This document shows positions 36,674 through 45,136 of a DNA stretch of 64,000 nucleotides, piece after piece. A program made the position numbers and the translations under genes. Source of the stretch: Streptomyces zhaozhouensis (lineage in GTDB: Bacteria > Actinomycetota > Actinomycetes > Streptomycetales > Streptomycetaceae); contig NZ_OCNE01000005.1 of NCBI RefSeq assembly GCF_900230195.1, forward strand, positions 245,475 through 309,474. The letters are read 5' to 3'. The first letter of the stretch is position 1. Every line of letters starts with the position of its first letter. Below the pieces are notes generated by a model. It saw only the letters and a list, made by a program, of their open reading frames with translations, was not told the DNA's origin and ran no database searches.

Positions 36674-37474
36674 CTACTTGTTGGTCTCCTCCTCGTAGGC
36701 CTTCAACACCTGCTCGGTGGGGCCGTCCATCATCAGCTCGCCCCGCTCCAGCCAGAGCACCCGGTCGCAAGTGTCCCGGATCGTCTTGTTGTTGTGGCTG
36801 ACGAGGAAGACCGTGCCGGCCTCGGCGCGCAGCTCGCGGATGCGCTCCTCGGAACGGCGGCGGAACTTCTTGTCGCCGGTCGCCAGCGCCTCGTCGATCA
36901 TCAGGACGTCGTGGTCCTTGGCCGCGGCGATGGAGAACCGCAGCCTGGCCTGCATCCCGGAGGAGTAGGTGCGCATGGGCAGGGTTATGAAGTCGCCCTT
37001 CTCCTGGATGCCGGAGAAGTCGACGATGCCCTCGTAGCGGTCGCGGATCTGTTGCCTGGTCATGCCCATCGCCAGGCCGCCCAGGATCACGTTCCGCTCG
37101 CCGGTCAGATCGTTCATCAGGGCCGCGTTGACGCCGAGGAGCGAGGGCTGGCCGTCCGTGTAGACCTTGCCGGTCTCCGGCGGCAGCAGGCCCGCGATGG
37201 CGCGCAACAGGGTCGACTTGCCCGAGCCGTTGGTGCCGATCAGGCCGATCGCCTCGCCGCGGTAGGCGACGAAGCTGACGCCCCGTACGGCGTGCACCTC
37301 GCGGACCCGGGCGTTGGGCTCGCGGCGGAGGATCCGGCGCAGCGCGGCCGTCGCGTTGCCGCGCTTGGCGGCGCCGTTGACGCGGTAGACGATGTGCAGG
37401 TCGTCGGCGATCACGGTGGGGACGCGGCCGTCGTCGACGACCTTGATGGGGGCGGGGATGTTCCAGTCAGCCAC
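36674..37474 (-). CDS. tagH: ABC exporter ATPase, polysaccharide/teichoic-acid type (TagH-like)
   Basis: 266-aa ATPase of the Wzt/TagH group. Walker A is GTNGSGKST, the signature is YSSGMQARLRFS and Walker B is VLMIDEALATGD. The N-terminal DDLHIVYRV and the loop after it resemble TagH. There is no extra C-terminal glycan-binding domain. It overlaps the tagG-like gene by 8 bases. The pair should move an undecaprenyl- or lipid-linked polymer across the membrane. Confidence 0.9.
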   Translation of the reverse strand: MADWNIPAPIKVVDDGRVPTVIADDLHIVYRVNGAAKRGNATAALRRILRREPNARVREVHAVRGVSFVAYRGEAIGLIGTNGSGKSTLLRAIAGLLPPETGKVYTDGQPSLLGVNAALMNDLTGERNVILGGLAMGMTRQQIRDRYEGIVDFSGIQEKGDFITLPMRTYSSGMQARLRFSIAAAKDHDVLMIDEALATGDKKFRRRSEERIRELRAEAGTVFLVSHNNKTIRDTCDRVLWLERGELMMDGPTEQVLKAYEEETNK

Positions 37475-38381
37475 GGCCGTACCGCTCCTCCGCCTTCCAG
37501 AAGTACACGAAACCGCCGACGCCCACGACGACGGCCCAGCCGAGCGCCCACCACCAGGTGGTCATCGGGACGCTGTCATGGTAGTTGCCGTCGATCATCG
37601 CGTAGCGCACGAGGTCCATGTAGACGGCGGCGGGGTTGGCCGACAGGACGTCCGCCATCCACAGGGGCACGTCCTCCGCCTTCTGCACCATGTAGCGCAG
37701 CGGGAACATCACACCCGAGGCGTACATCCAGGTCCGCAGCACGAAGGGCATCAGCTGCACCAGGTCGGGGGTGGAGGAACCCAGCCTGGCCATGATCATC
37801 GCGAGACCGACGTTGAAGAGCAGCTGGAGCGCGAGCACCGGGATTACCAGAAACCAGCTCCAGCCGGGGAGGTGCCCGAAGCAGACCACGATGATCACCA
37901 ACACGACCATCGAGTAGAGCAGTTGCTGGAGCTGTTGCAACGAGAAGGAGATCGGCAGCGAGGCCCGGGGGAAGTGCAGGGCGCGCACCAGCCCCAGGTT
38001 GCCGGAGATCGACTTGACCCCGGAGAGCACCGACTGCTGGGTGAAGGTGAAGATGAAGACGCCGATGACCAGGAACGGGATGTACTCCTGGTTGTCCATC
38101 CCGCCGCGCCCACCGATCAACATCCCGAAGATCAGGAAGTAGACGAAGGCGTTCAGCAGCGGGGTGAAGACCTGCCAGAGCTGGCCCAGCTTCGCCTGGC
38201 TGTACTGCGCCATGAGCTTCGCCTGCGAGAAGGCGAGGATGAAGTAACGACGACCCCAGAGCTGCCGCGCGTACTGCGGCAGCGAAGGTCGAGCGCCACT
38301 GACGGACAGACCATGACGGGCCGCGAGTTCTGCTAGGGGCACTTCGCGGGGGGACGCACTGTCGTGCGTGGTCTCACTCAC
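37467..38381 (-). CDS. tagG: ABC exporter permease, polysaccharide/teichoic-acid type (TagG-like)
   Basis: 304-aa ABC-2 permease with six hydrophobic segments (starting LGQLWQVFTPLLNAFVYFLIFGMLIGG as a wide motif around residues 65-90) and the amphipathic N-terminus common in TagG. It is paired with the TagH-type ATPase. A gap of 87 bases separates it from the glycosyltransferase gene upstream on the same strand. Confidence 0.9.
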   Translation of the reverse strand: MSETTHDSASPREVPLAELAARHGLSVSGARPSLPQYARQLWGRRYFILAFSQAKLMAQYSQAKLGQLWQVFTPLLNAFVYFLIFGMLIGGRGGMDNQEYIPFLVIGVFIFTFTQQSVLSGVKSISGNLGLVRALHFPRASLPISFSLQQLQQLLYSMVVLVIIVVCFGHLPGWSWFLVIPVLALQLLFNVGLAMIMARLGSSTPDLVQLMPFVLRTWMYASGVMFPLRYMVQKAEDVPLWMADVLSANPAAVYMDLVRYAMIDGNYHDSVPMTTWWWALGWAVVVGVGGFVYFWKAEERYGRG

Positions 38382-38468
38382 CTTGGGAAACTTTCGTCCT
38401 CGCAGGGCAAAGGGCGGTAGGGGCCGCGCGAACGCTTCGGCCCCAGGATGGTCTCAGACCCGAGCTTG

Positions 38469-39371
38469 TCAGATAACAGGAGGTCGTCCCAGCCGGGTCA
38501 GCCGCCATACCGTACGCCAACGCATCGCCCTGCGTTGACCACACGGGGTACGCCAGCCCTCGGCGAAGCCGCCGAACCACGCCTTCAGCGCCGTCCAGGA
38601 GGGGCGCCTGACCAGGGTGAGCAGCATCCAGACGCCGAGATAGACGGGAATCAGGGGAATCGGCAGGTTCCTGCGGGCCAGCCAGACCCGGTTCCTGGCG
38701 ACCATGCGGTGGTACATCGCGTGCCGGGAGGGCGCGGTGGTGGGGTGGTGCAGCAGCAGATCCGCGCGGTAGTCGATCGCCCAGCCCGCGTCGAGGGCGC
38801 GCCAGGCCAGGTCGGTCTCCTCGTGGGCGTAGAAGAAGTTGTCCGGGAGGCCGCCGACGTCGCGGAAGACGTCGGTGCGCACCGCGTTGGCGCCGCCGAG
38901 GAAGGTGGTGACCCGGGAGGAGCGCATCGGGTCGGAGGCGCGCAGCCGGGGGACGTGGCGGCGCTGGGTGACCCCGGTGTCGGGATCGGCGATCCGGAAG
39001 CTGACGATGCCCAGGCCGGGGTCCGCGGCGAACGCCTCTCGCACCAGGCGGACCGTTTCTTTGTCCGGAAGCAGCCCGTCGTCGTCCAAAAACAGCAGCA
39101 CGTCGACGTCGGAGCCCGCGGGCCCGAACGCCTCGATGCCGACGTTCCTGCCTCCGGGAATGCCCAGGTTCTCCGGGAGTTCGACGCCGCGGACTCCCTC
39201 GGGGAGCGGGGGCAGCCCGGCGCCGTTGCCCACCACGACGACGTCGACGGCCTTGCCCTCCTGGGCCGCCACGGAGTCGAGCAGGGCGCGCAGCTCGGCC
39301 GGGCGGTCCCCCATCGTCAGCACCACGGCGCCGACGCCGAGGGACGCCGGGTCCGTCTCCGGGGCGCTCAC
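38469..39371 (-). CDS. Glycosyltransferase family 2
   Basis: 300-aa GT-A fold glycosyltransferase of the rhamnosyltransferase-like GT2 group. The nucleotide-sugar region (VVLTMGDRPAELRALLDSVA, then VDVVVVGNG) is followed by the DDD-type metal motif LFLDDDG and a C-terminal region with one or two hydrophobic stretches. It overlaps the CDP-alcohol transferase gene by GTGA. The acceptor and sugar are unknown; its neighbours point to glycosylation of a lipid- or phosphodiester-linked product. Confidence 0.9.
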   Translation of the reverse strand: MSAPETDPASLGVGAVVLTMGDRPAELRALLDSVAAQEGKAVDVVVVGNGAGLPPLPEGVRGVELPENLGIPGGRNVGIEAFGPAGSDVDVLLFLDDDGLLPDKETVRLVREAFAADPGLGIVSFRIADPDTGVTQRRHVPRLRASDPMRSSRVTTFLGGANAVRTDVFRDVGGLPDNFFYAHEETDLAWRALDAGWAIDYRADLLLHHPTTAPSRHAMYHRMVARNRVWLARRNLPIPLIPVYLGVWMLLTLVRRPSWTALKAWFGGFAEGWRTPCGQRRAMRWRTVWRLTRLGRPPVI

Positions 39372-40153
39372 CGCAGCCTGCTGGAGGCGAGGATGGAGAC
39401 CAGGTGCAGCAGCGTCTGGAGCAGGGCGATCGCCGCCAGGAACGCCACCCCGAGCCGGGTGAAGAACAGCTCGCCGCCGATGGCGTCCGCCACCGCGACC
39501 ACCAGGATCAGCAGCGACGCCTCGACGCCGCCGACCAGCCGGTGGAACTTGAGCGCGGCGGCCGCCCTGCGGGCCAGCGCCAGCCCGGAGGAACGCGGCG
39601 TGGCCGCCTCGTCCTTGACCGCGGGCAGCCCGCTGCGCGCCCTGGCGACGTCGACCAGGTCGGTCTCGGCCTTGATCAGGATGGCGCCGAGCGCGGCGAG
39701 CGCGCCGAGGAACGCCCAGAGCCAGTTGGCCGACTCCTCGTGCTGGCCGAAGAGGTCGGCCGCCCGCATCCCGAACCCGACGAGCAGCGCCGCCTCGGAG
39801 AGGTAGTGGCCGACCCGGTCGAGGTAGACGCCCGTGATCGAGGTCTGGCCGCGCCAGCGGGCGACCTCGCCGTCGACGCAGTCCAGCAGCAGGTACAGCT
39901 GTATCAGCAGGGCCGCCAGGACCGCGCCCGTCAGCCCGGGGATCAGCAGCGCGGCGCCGGCCGCCACCCCGGCGAGAACCATCAGATAGGTGAGCTGGTT
40001 GGGCGTGACCCGGGTGTTGACCAGGTGCCTGGTCCAGCGCAGGGAGATCTCCCGCATGTACAGCCGCCCGGCCCAGTGCTCACCGCTGCGGCGGTCCTTG
40101 ACGCCGGCGGGGTGCACCACGGGTCGGAGTTCAGCTACCGATGGCTTTGACAT
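39368..40153 (-). CDS. CDP-alcohol phosphotransferase with an altered active-site motif
   Basis: 261-aa membrane protein of the CDP-alcohol phosphatidyltransferase family, which moves a phosphoalcohol from its CDP derivative to an acceptor in the membrane. The metal motif runs from Asp91 (DCVDGEVAR) through Gly108 and Asp112, but the final position of D-x2-DG-x2-AR-x8-G-x3-D-x3-D is His116 rather than aspartate. That residue is usually the catalytic base, so activity is uncertain. Several membrane segments follow. It overlaps the G1P dehydrogenase gene by 23 bases. Confidence 0.88.
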   Translation of the reverse strand: MSKPSVAELRPVVHPAGVKDRRSGEHWAGRLYMREISLRWTRHLVNTRVTPNQLTYLMVLAGVAAGAALLIPGLTGAVLAALLIQLYLLLDCVDGEVARWRGQTSITGVYLDRVGHYLSEAALLVGFGMRAADLFGQHEESANWLWAFLGALAALGAILIKAETDLVDVARARSGLPAVKDEAATPRSSGLALARRAAAALKFHRLVGGVEASLLILVVAVADAIGGELFFTRLGVAFLAAIALLQTLLHLVSILASSRLR

Positions 40154-41192
40154 AGTCCGCGTACGCGTCCCTGATTTCGTCGGTGGTCAGGTCGAGGTGT
40201 TCGAGGATGGTGTAGCGCCCGGGGCGGGTCTGCGGGGCGAACGCCACGGCGGTGACGAACTCCTCGGTGGAGAAGCCGATCTCGTCCGGCCGCACGGGCA
40301 GCCCGTGCCGCGCCAGCACCTCGGCGAAGAGCCCGCAGGAGTCCCCGTCGCCCCGCAGGTGCATGGCGAAGGCGGCGCCGAGGCCGACCTGCTCGCCGTG
40401 CGGGGCGGAGCGGCGCGGGTAGAGGATGTCCAGCGCGTGCGAGATCTCGTGGCAGGCGCCGGAGGACGGGCGGCTGTGCCCGGCGATGGACATGGCGATG
40501 CCGCCGAGCACCAGCGCCTCGGCCAGCACGGTCAGGAACTGGTCGTCGTCGCAGTCCCCCGGGTGCCGCAGGACGGCCTCGCCGGCCTGACGGGCGATGG
40601 CGGCGGCCAGCCCGTCGATCTGCTCGCCGGTCTCCCGGTGGGAGAGCTCCCAGTCGGCGATGGCCGAGATGTTGGAGACCGCGTCCCCGACGCCGGAGCG
40701 CACGTAGCGCCGGGGGGCGTCCCTGATGACCTCCAGGTCGACGACGAGCGCGATGGGCGCGGGCACCCCGTAGGAGCCGCGGCCCGCGTCGTTGTCCAGG
40801 GTGGAGATCGGGGAGCAGATGCCGTCGTGGGCGAGGTTGGTGGCGACCGCGACCATCGGCAGGCCGACGCGCGCCGAGGCGTACTTGGCGGCGTCGATGA
40901 TCTTGCCGCCGCCGAGGCCCACCACGGCGTCGTAGTGGCCGGAACGCATGGCGTCGGCCAGTTGGACGGCCGCGTCGATGGTGCCGCCGGCGACCTCGTA
41001 CCAGTCGGCGCCCGGCAGCGCGGGGGTCAGGCGCTCGCGGAGCGTGGCGCCCGAGCCCTTGCTGATGGCGACGGCCAGCCGGCCGGAGGACGAGATCCGC
41101 TGGTCGGCCAGGAGCCCCGCCAGGTTGTCCAGGGCCCCCGCCGCGATGTCGACCGAGACCGGGGACGGGATGAGGCGGGTCAGTACCGGCAC
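40131..41192 (-). CDS. Glycerol-1-phosphate dehydrogenase-like protein (AraM/EgsA type)
   Basis: 353-aa iron/zinc-dependent dehydrogenase. The NAD(P) site is GLGGGKIIDAAKY. Metal ligands are in GHSRPSSGACHEISHALD and APHGEQVGLG, both typical of AraM/EgsA, which reduce dihydroxyacetone phosphate to sn-glycerol 1-phosphate. The GTG start at 41192 has GGGAGA upstream and overlaps the cytidylyltransferase gene by 13 bases. Here it may supply the polyol phosphate that is then activated. Other alcohol phosphates cannot be ruled out. Confidence 0.87.
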   Translation of the reverse strand: MPVLTRLIPSPVSVDIAAGALDNLAGLLADQRISSSGRLAVAISKGSGATLRERLTPALPGADWYEVAGGTIDAAVQLADAMRSGHYDAVVGLGGGKIIDAAKYASARVGLPMVAVATNLAHDGICSPISTLDNDAGRGSYGVPAPIALVVDLEVIRDAPRRYVRSGVGDAVSNISAIADWELSHRETGEQIDGLAAAIARQAGEAVLRHPGDCDDDQFLTVLAEALVLGGIAMSIAGHSRPSSGACHEISHALDILYPRRSAPHGEQVGLGAAFAMHLRGDGDSCGLFAEVLARHGLPVRPDEIGFSTEEFVTAVAFAPQTRPGRYTILEHLDLTTDEIRDAYADYVKAIGS

Positions 41193-41932
41193 GCGATCTC
41201 CCTGCCCCGGGCGAGGTCGTCGTGGTTGTCGATCTCGACCCAGCTGACCTCGCCGATCGGCGCGGTGTCGAGGTGGAAGCCGCGGTGGACCAGCTCCTGG
41301 TAGCCGTCCTCGTAGTAGAGCTGGGGGTCGCGCTCGTAGGTGGTGCGCAGCGCGTCGGCCAGCTCGGCGGCGGCCTCGGGCTCGATGAGGGTGACGCCGA
41401 TGTACTCGCCGGTGGCCTCCGAGGGGTCCATCAGCTTGGTGATCCGGCGCACGCCCTTCTCCGGGTCGGCGACGACCTTCATCTCCTCGTCGGCCAGGTC
41501 CTTGACCGTGTCCAAAGCGAGGATGATCCGGCGGCCCTCGCCCCGGGCGGCGAGCAGGGTGCGCTCGACGGAGGCCGGGTGCACGGTGTCGCCGTTGGCC
41601 AGGATCACGCCCTCGGCGATGACCTCGCGGGCGCACCACAGGGAGTAGGCGTTGTTCCACTCCTCGGCCTTGTCGTTCTCCACGAGGGTGAGCTTCACGC
41701 CGTAGCGGCGCTCCAGGTCGGCGCGGCGCTCCTCGATGGCCTCCTTGCGGTAGCCGACCACGACGGCCGCCTCGGTCAGACCGACCTCGGCGAAGTTGGC
41801 CAGGGTGAGGTCGAGTACGGTCCTGGCGTCGCCGCCCTCCGGGTCGATCACCGGGACCAGTGCCTTGGGCAGGGTGTCGGTGTAGGGGCGAAGGCGCCTT
41901 CCGGCGCCGGCGGCCAGCACGAGGCCGATCAT
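41180..41932 (-). CDS. Nucleotidyltransferase (phospho-alcohol cytidylyltransferase-like)
   Basis: 250-aa nucleotidyltransferase: GLVLAAGAGRRLRPYTDTLPKAL at residues 3-25, LANGDT and DNHDDLARG near the C-terminus. The closest group is the phosphocholine/inositol-phosphate cytidylyltransferases (LicC, IPCT). It should attach CMP to an alcohol phosphate to give a CDP-alcohol for the neighbouring transferases. It overlaps the first transferase gene by ATGA at 41929-41932. Confidence 0.9.
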   Translation of the reverse strand: MIGLVLAAGAGRRLRPYTDTLPKALVPVIDPEGGDARTVLDLTLANFAEVGLTEAAVVVGYRKEAIEERRADLERRYGVKLTLVENDKAEEWNNAYSLWCAREVIAEGVILANGDTVHPASVERTLLAARGEGRRIILALDTVKDLADEEMKVVADPEKGVRRITKLMDPSEATGEYIGVTLIEPEAAAELADALRTTYERDPQLYYEDGYQELVHRGFHLDTAPIGEVSWVEIDNHDDLARGREIACRY

Positions 41933-43797
41933 GCGGGTTCTCCTGACTCGTCGTGTACGGCTGGTGCCTGGGAGGAGACCCAGAAGCGGATGCTCTCCGC
42001 CAGCACCAGGAGCGCCAGGACCCCGGCGAGGGTCGCGAGCGCGAGAGTGAAGCCCTGGCCGCCGGCCCACAGGGCGGCGGCGACCGTGACCACCAGGGCA
42101 CGGCCCTCGTGGCCGCCGGTGGCGTTGACCAGCCAGCGGGGAGGCGCCCCGGCGCCGCCCCGGAGGCGGTACACCGTGTCGTAGTGATGGTAGGCGCTCG
42201 CGGCCACCAGGCAGAAAGCCGCCGGCAACGCGCCGTTCACCTCGCTGTGGGCGGCCAGCAGCAGGATGGTCAGGTACTCGCCGGCCCGGAAGAGCGGCGG
42301 GAGCAGCCAGTCGAGGCGGCCGTCCAGCGGCAGCGCGGCGGCCCGGCCGGCGAGGAGCGCGTAGCCCACCGCGCCGAGCACGGCGAGCCAGCTGCCCTCC
42401 CCCACCGTCGGGGGCAGGGTGAGCAACAACACGGCCACCGCGAGCAGCGCGAGGGCGGGGGCGGGCACCGGCAGCGGCAGGCGGGGGCGGGCGGCGAGCG
42501 CCGCCAGCGGGCCGTTGTCGGCGAGGCCGGCCAGCGCCTCGGGCGCCGAGGCCGCCGAGCCGCGGCCGCGCAGCGAGCGCAGCAGCCGGCCGGCGGTGGT
42601 GTAGCAGGCGGCGAGGGTGCTGGCGACCAGCAGCACCACCAGGGTGGTCCTGGGGGTGGTCAGCGCCGTCAACACGGCGATGAGCAGCCAGCGTTCGCCG
42701 ATCGGGAGCACGATCATGCGACGGGCCCAGACGGTCCAGCCGATGCGGTCGAGCCGGCCCGATATGGCGTTGGCCGCGCCGCCGCCCGAGGGGGCGGGCG
42801 GATGGGACTCGTTGAAGGCGAAGTCCACGATGTGCCGGCAGGTGCCCAGGATCATCGCGCCCAGCGCCAGCGCCCAGACGTCGTCGTCGGAACGGGCGGC
42901 GCCCAGCGCGAGGCCCGCGTAGAACGCGTACTCCTTGGCGCGGTCGAAGGTGGCGTCCAGCCAGGCGCCGAGCGTCGAGTACTTGAGCGCGTAGCGCGCC
43001 AACTGGCCGTCCGCGCAGTCGAGCACGAACGAGGCCAGCAGCAGCACGCCGGCGGCGACGAAGCCCCAGCGCTCGCCGGTGGCGGCGCAGCCGGCGGCGA
43101 TCAGCGCGGTGAGCAGCGAGGCGGTGGTGACCTGGTTGGGCGTCAGGCCGCGCCGGGCGCACCAGCGGGCCACATAGCGGGAGTAGGGGCTGACGAGGTG
43201 GGTGGTGGTGAACCCGTCGCGCGACTTGACGGCGGTGCGCAGCCGGACGGCCTCGTCGTCGACGGCGGCGACGCGCTCCACGGCACGGGCGCGGGCGGCC
43301 TCGTCGACCGGGACCTCGGCGACGAGGGTGCCGAGCTCCGGCCGGTGCGGCTCGGCGCCGGCCTCGGCCAGCAGCACGGCGAGCCGGTCCACCGTGCGGT
43401 CCGCCTCGGGCGGGGCGACGAGCCCGCCGGAGGCGGCCTCCCGGTCGGCGCCGTCGCCGGCGAGCGCGGCGAGCGCGGAGGCGAGCGCCCGGCGGCCGGC
43501 GGGGGCCGCCGTCAGGGCGCCGGGGACGGCGGCGGTGGCGAAGCGCGGGTCGGTGAGGCCCAGGCGCAGGCTGTGTCGGTGGCCGACGAAGCGGGGGTCG
43601 ACGAGGGCGACCCGCCGACCGGCGGGAACGGCCGCCACCGCCTCCGCCAACTCGCCCGGCGACCGGACCGTCGAGACGGTGAATCCCAACGCCCGCAACT
43701 CGTCCTCAAGGGAGGACCCGGGGTCGGGTGGTCCGGTCAGGATGGCGCTGGACAGCTGACTCACTCCTCGCGACAACTCCGCGCTCTGCGGCGGCAT
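41929..43797 (-). CDS. Large CDP-alcohol phosphotransferase fused to a DUF5941 region
   Basis: 622-aa membrane protein and first gene of the envelope cluster. Residues 1-190 are soluble and Ala/Val-rich, with a weak resemblance to a nucleotidyltransferase fold. A CDP-alcohol transferase domain follows, with the full aspartate motif from Asp260 (DCADGQLAR) to Asp285. The C-terminal 250 residues (DUF5941) have several membrane segments. ATG 43797 has no ribosome site; a -10/-35 pair lies so close that the mRNA may be leaderless. An in-frame upstream GTG at 43860 is the alternative. Confidence 0.85.
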   Translation of the reverse strand: MPPQSAELSRGVSQLSSAILTGPPDPGSSLEDELRALGFTVSTVRSPGELAEAVAAVPAGRRVALVDPRFVGHRHSLRLGLTDPRFATAAVPGALTAAPAGRRALASALAALAGDGADREAASGGLVAPPEADRTVDRLAVLLAEAGAEPHRPELGTLVAEVPVDEAARARAVERVAAVDDEAVRLRTAVKSRDGFTTTHLVSPYSRYVARWCARRGLTPNQVTTASLLTALIAAGCAATGERWGFVAAGVLLLASFVLDCADGQLARYALKYSTLGAWLDATFDRAKEYAFYAGLALGAARSDDDVWALALGAMILGTCRHIVDFAFNESHPPAPSGGGAANAISGRLDRIGWTVWARRMIVLPIGERWLLIAVLTALTTPRTTLVVLLVASTLAACYTTAGRLLRSLRGRGSAASAPEALAGLADNGPLAALAARPRLPLPVPAPALALLAVAVLLLTLPPTVGEGSWLAVLGAVGYALLAGRAAALPLDGRLDWLLPPLFRAGEYLTILLLAAHSEVNGALPAAFCLVAASAYHHYDTVYRLRGGAGAPPRWLVNATGGHEGRALVVTVAAALWAGGQGFTLALATLAGVLALLVLAESIRFWVSSQAPAVHDESGEPA

Positions 43798-43807
43798 GTC
43801 GGCAGAG

Positions 43808-43836
43808 ATTATCTGATGACCACCGCGCGGCAAGAA
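43808..43836 (-). promoter_or_regulatory. Candidate promoter of the envelope cluster
   Basis: Read on the minus strand, TTCTTG (43836-43831) and GATAAT (43813-43808) are 17 bases apart. The -10 matches the consensus in five of six places. The start codon at 43797 lies about where transcription should begin, giving little or no leader. Confidence 0.45.
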
Positions 43837-43961
43837 CGGCGTTGGGGTGGGGAAACCCACGGTTCACTTAGGGCGTCCGACGAACACCGAATGTGACCCT
43901 ACGCGATGCCACTGACACTGTGCGAAGTCACCCTGTCCGGGGCGGCCGTTAGGGTTTCCGC

Positions 43962-44930
43962 ATGAGTTGGCTGATCACCGGCGGCGCCGGTTACATCGGG
44001 GCCCACGTGGCGCGGGCGATGGTCGAGGCCGGGGAGCGCGTGGTGGTGCTGGACGACCTGTCCTCCGGTGTCGCCGAGCGGCTGCCGGCCGGGGTGGCGC
44101 TGGTGCGCGGTTCAGTGACCGACGCGGACACGGTCGCCGCCACGCTCGCGGAGCACCGGGTGACGGGCGTCGTCCATCTCGCGGCGCGCAAGCGGGCGCC
44201 CGAGTCGGTGGCCGACCCGCTCCTCTACTACCGGGAGAACGTGGGCGGACTCGGCCGCCTGCTGGAGACGATGGTGGGCGCGGGGGTGCGGCGGCTGGTC
44301 TTCTCGTCGTCGGCCGCGGTCTACGGCTCCCCCGACGTGCCGCTGGTCACCGAGGAGACGCCCTGCCTCCCGGTGAACCCGTACGGCGAGACCAAGCTGG
44401 CCGGCGAGTGGCTGGTCCGCGCGGCCGGCCGGGCGCACGGGCTGCGTTCGGTCTGCCTGCGGTACTTCAACGTGGCGGGCGCCGCCTCCCCCGAGCTGGC
44501 CGACCGGGGCGCGGCCAACGTCATCCCGCTGTTCTTCGAGCGGATCGACGCGGGGCTGCCGCCGGTCATCTTCGGCGACGACTACCCGACGCCCGACGGC
44601 ACCTGCGTGCGGGACTACGTCCACGTCGCCGATCTGGCGCGGGCGCACCTCGCGGCGGCGCGGGAGCTGGCGCGCGGGGGCCCGCCCGAGGGGGACCTGA
44701 CGGCGAACGTCGGGACCGGCCTGGGCGTCTCGGTGCGAGAGCTGGCGGCGGCGGTCGCCGAGGCGACGGGGCGGCCGCTGACGCCGGTGGTCGAGGCCCG
44801 ACGCGCGGGCGATCCGCCCCGGGTGGTGGCCTCGGCGGCGCTGGCCGCCGAGCGGCTGGGCTTCACGGCGCGGCACGGGCTCACGGAGATGGTCTCCTCG
44901 GCCTGGGAGGGGTGGCGGGCGACCCGTTGA
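43962..44930 (+). CDS. galE: UDP-glucose 4-epimerase
   Basis: 322-aa short-chain dehydrogenase/reductase epimerase. The NAD motif is TGGAGYIGAH at residues 6-15, and the catalytic residues lie in FSSSAAVYG (Ser) and NPYGETK (Tyr, Lys). CVRDYVHVADLA is typical of GalE. It interconverts UDP-glucose and UDP-galactose, or their N-acetyl forms, and may feed the adjacent envelope cluster, which is divergent with 164 bases between the starts. Confidence 0.92.
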   Translation: MSWLITGGAGYIGAHVARAMVEAGERVVVLDDLSSGVAERLPAGVALVRGSVTDADTVAATLAEHRVTGVVHLAARKRAPESVADPLLYYRENVGGLGRLLETMVGAGVRRLVFSSSAAVYGSPDVPLVTEETPCLPVNPYGETKLAGEWLVRAAGRAHGLRSVCLRYFNVAGAASPELADRGAANVIPLFFERIDAGLPPVIFGDDYPTPDGTCVRDYVHVADLARAHLAAARELARGGPPEGDLTANVGTGLGVSVRELAAAVAEATGRPLTPVVEARRAGDPPRVVASAALAAERLGFTARHGLTEMVSSAWEGWRATR

Positions 44931-45136
44931 CGACACGCCGGCCCGCGCGTGCGGCCGGTCGCGACGCGGCGTGCGGCGCTGTGTGGATCCACCAGTACCG
45001 CAGGTCGGGCGCCTTTTCCACCCGACTGGTGAACGCGCAGGTCAGAGCACATGACAACGGTGTTCAGTGCCGCGTTGCCCGATACCCCCCGCCCGTAGTT
45101 CACTGGTCGGGAGCCTACGAAGAGGGGGCGGCGCGC

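Noticed and set aside
40131..41192. Archaeal-type ether lipid synthesis from the G1P dehydrogenase-like gene
   Set aside because: No geranylgeranylglyceryl phosphate synthase or digeranylgeranyl transferase is present nearby, so archaeal lipids cannot be claimed from this gene alone.
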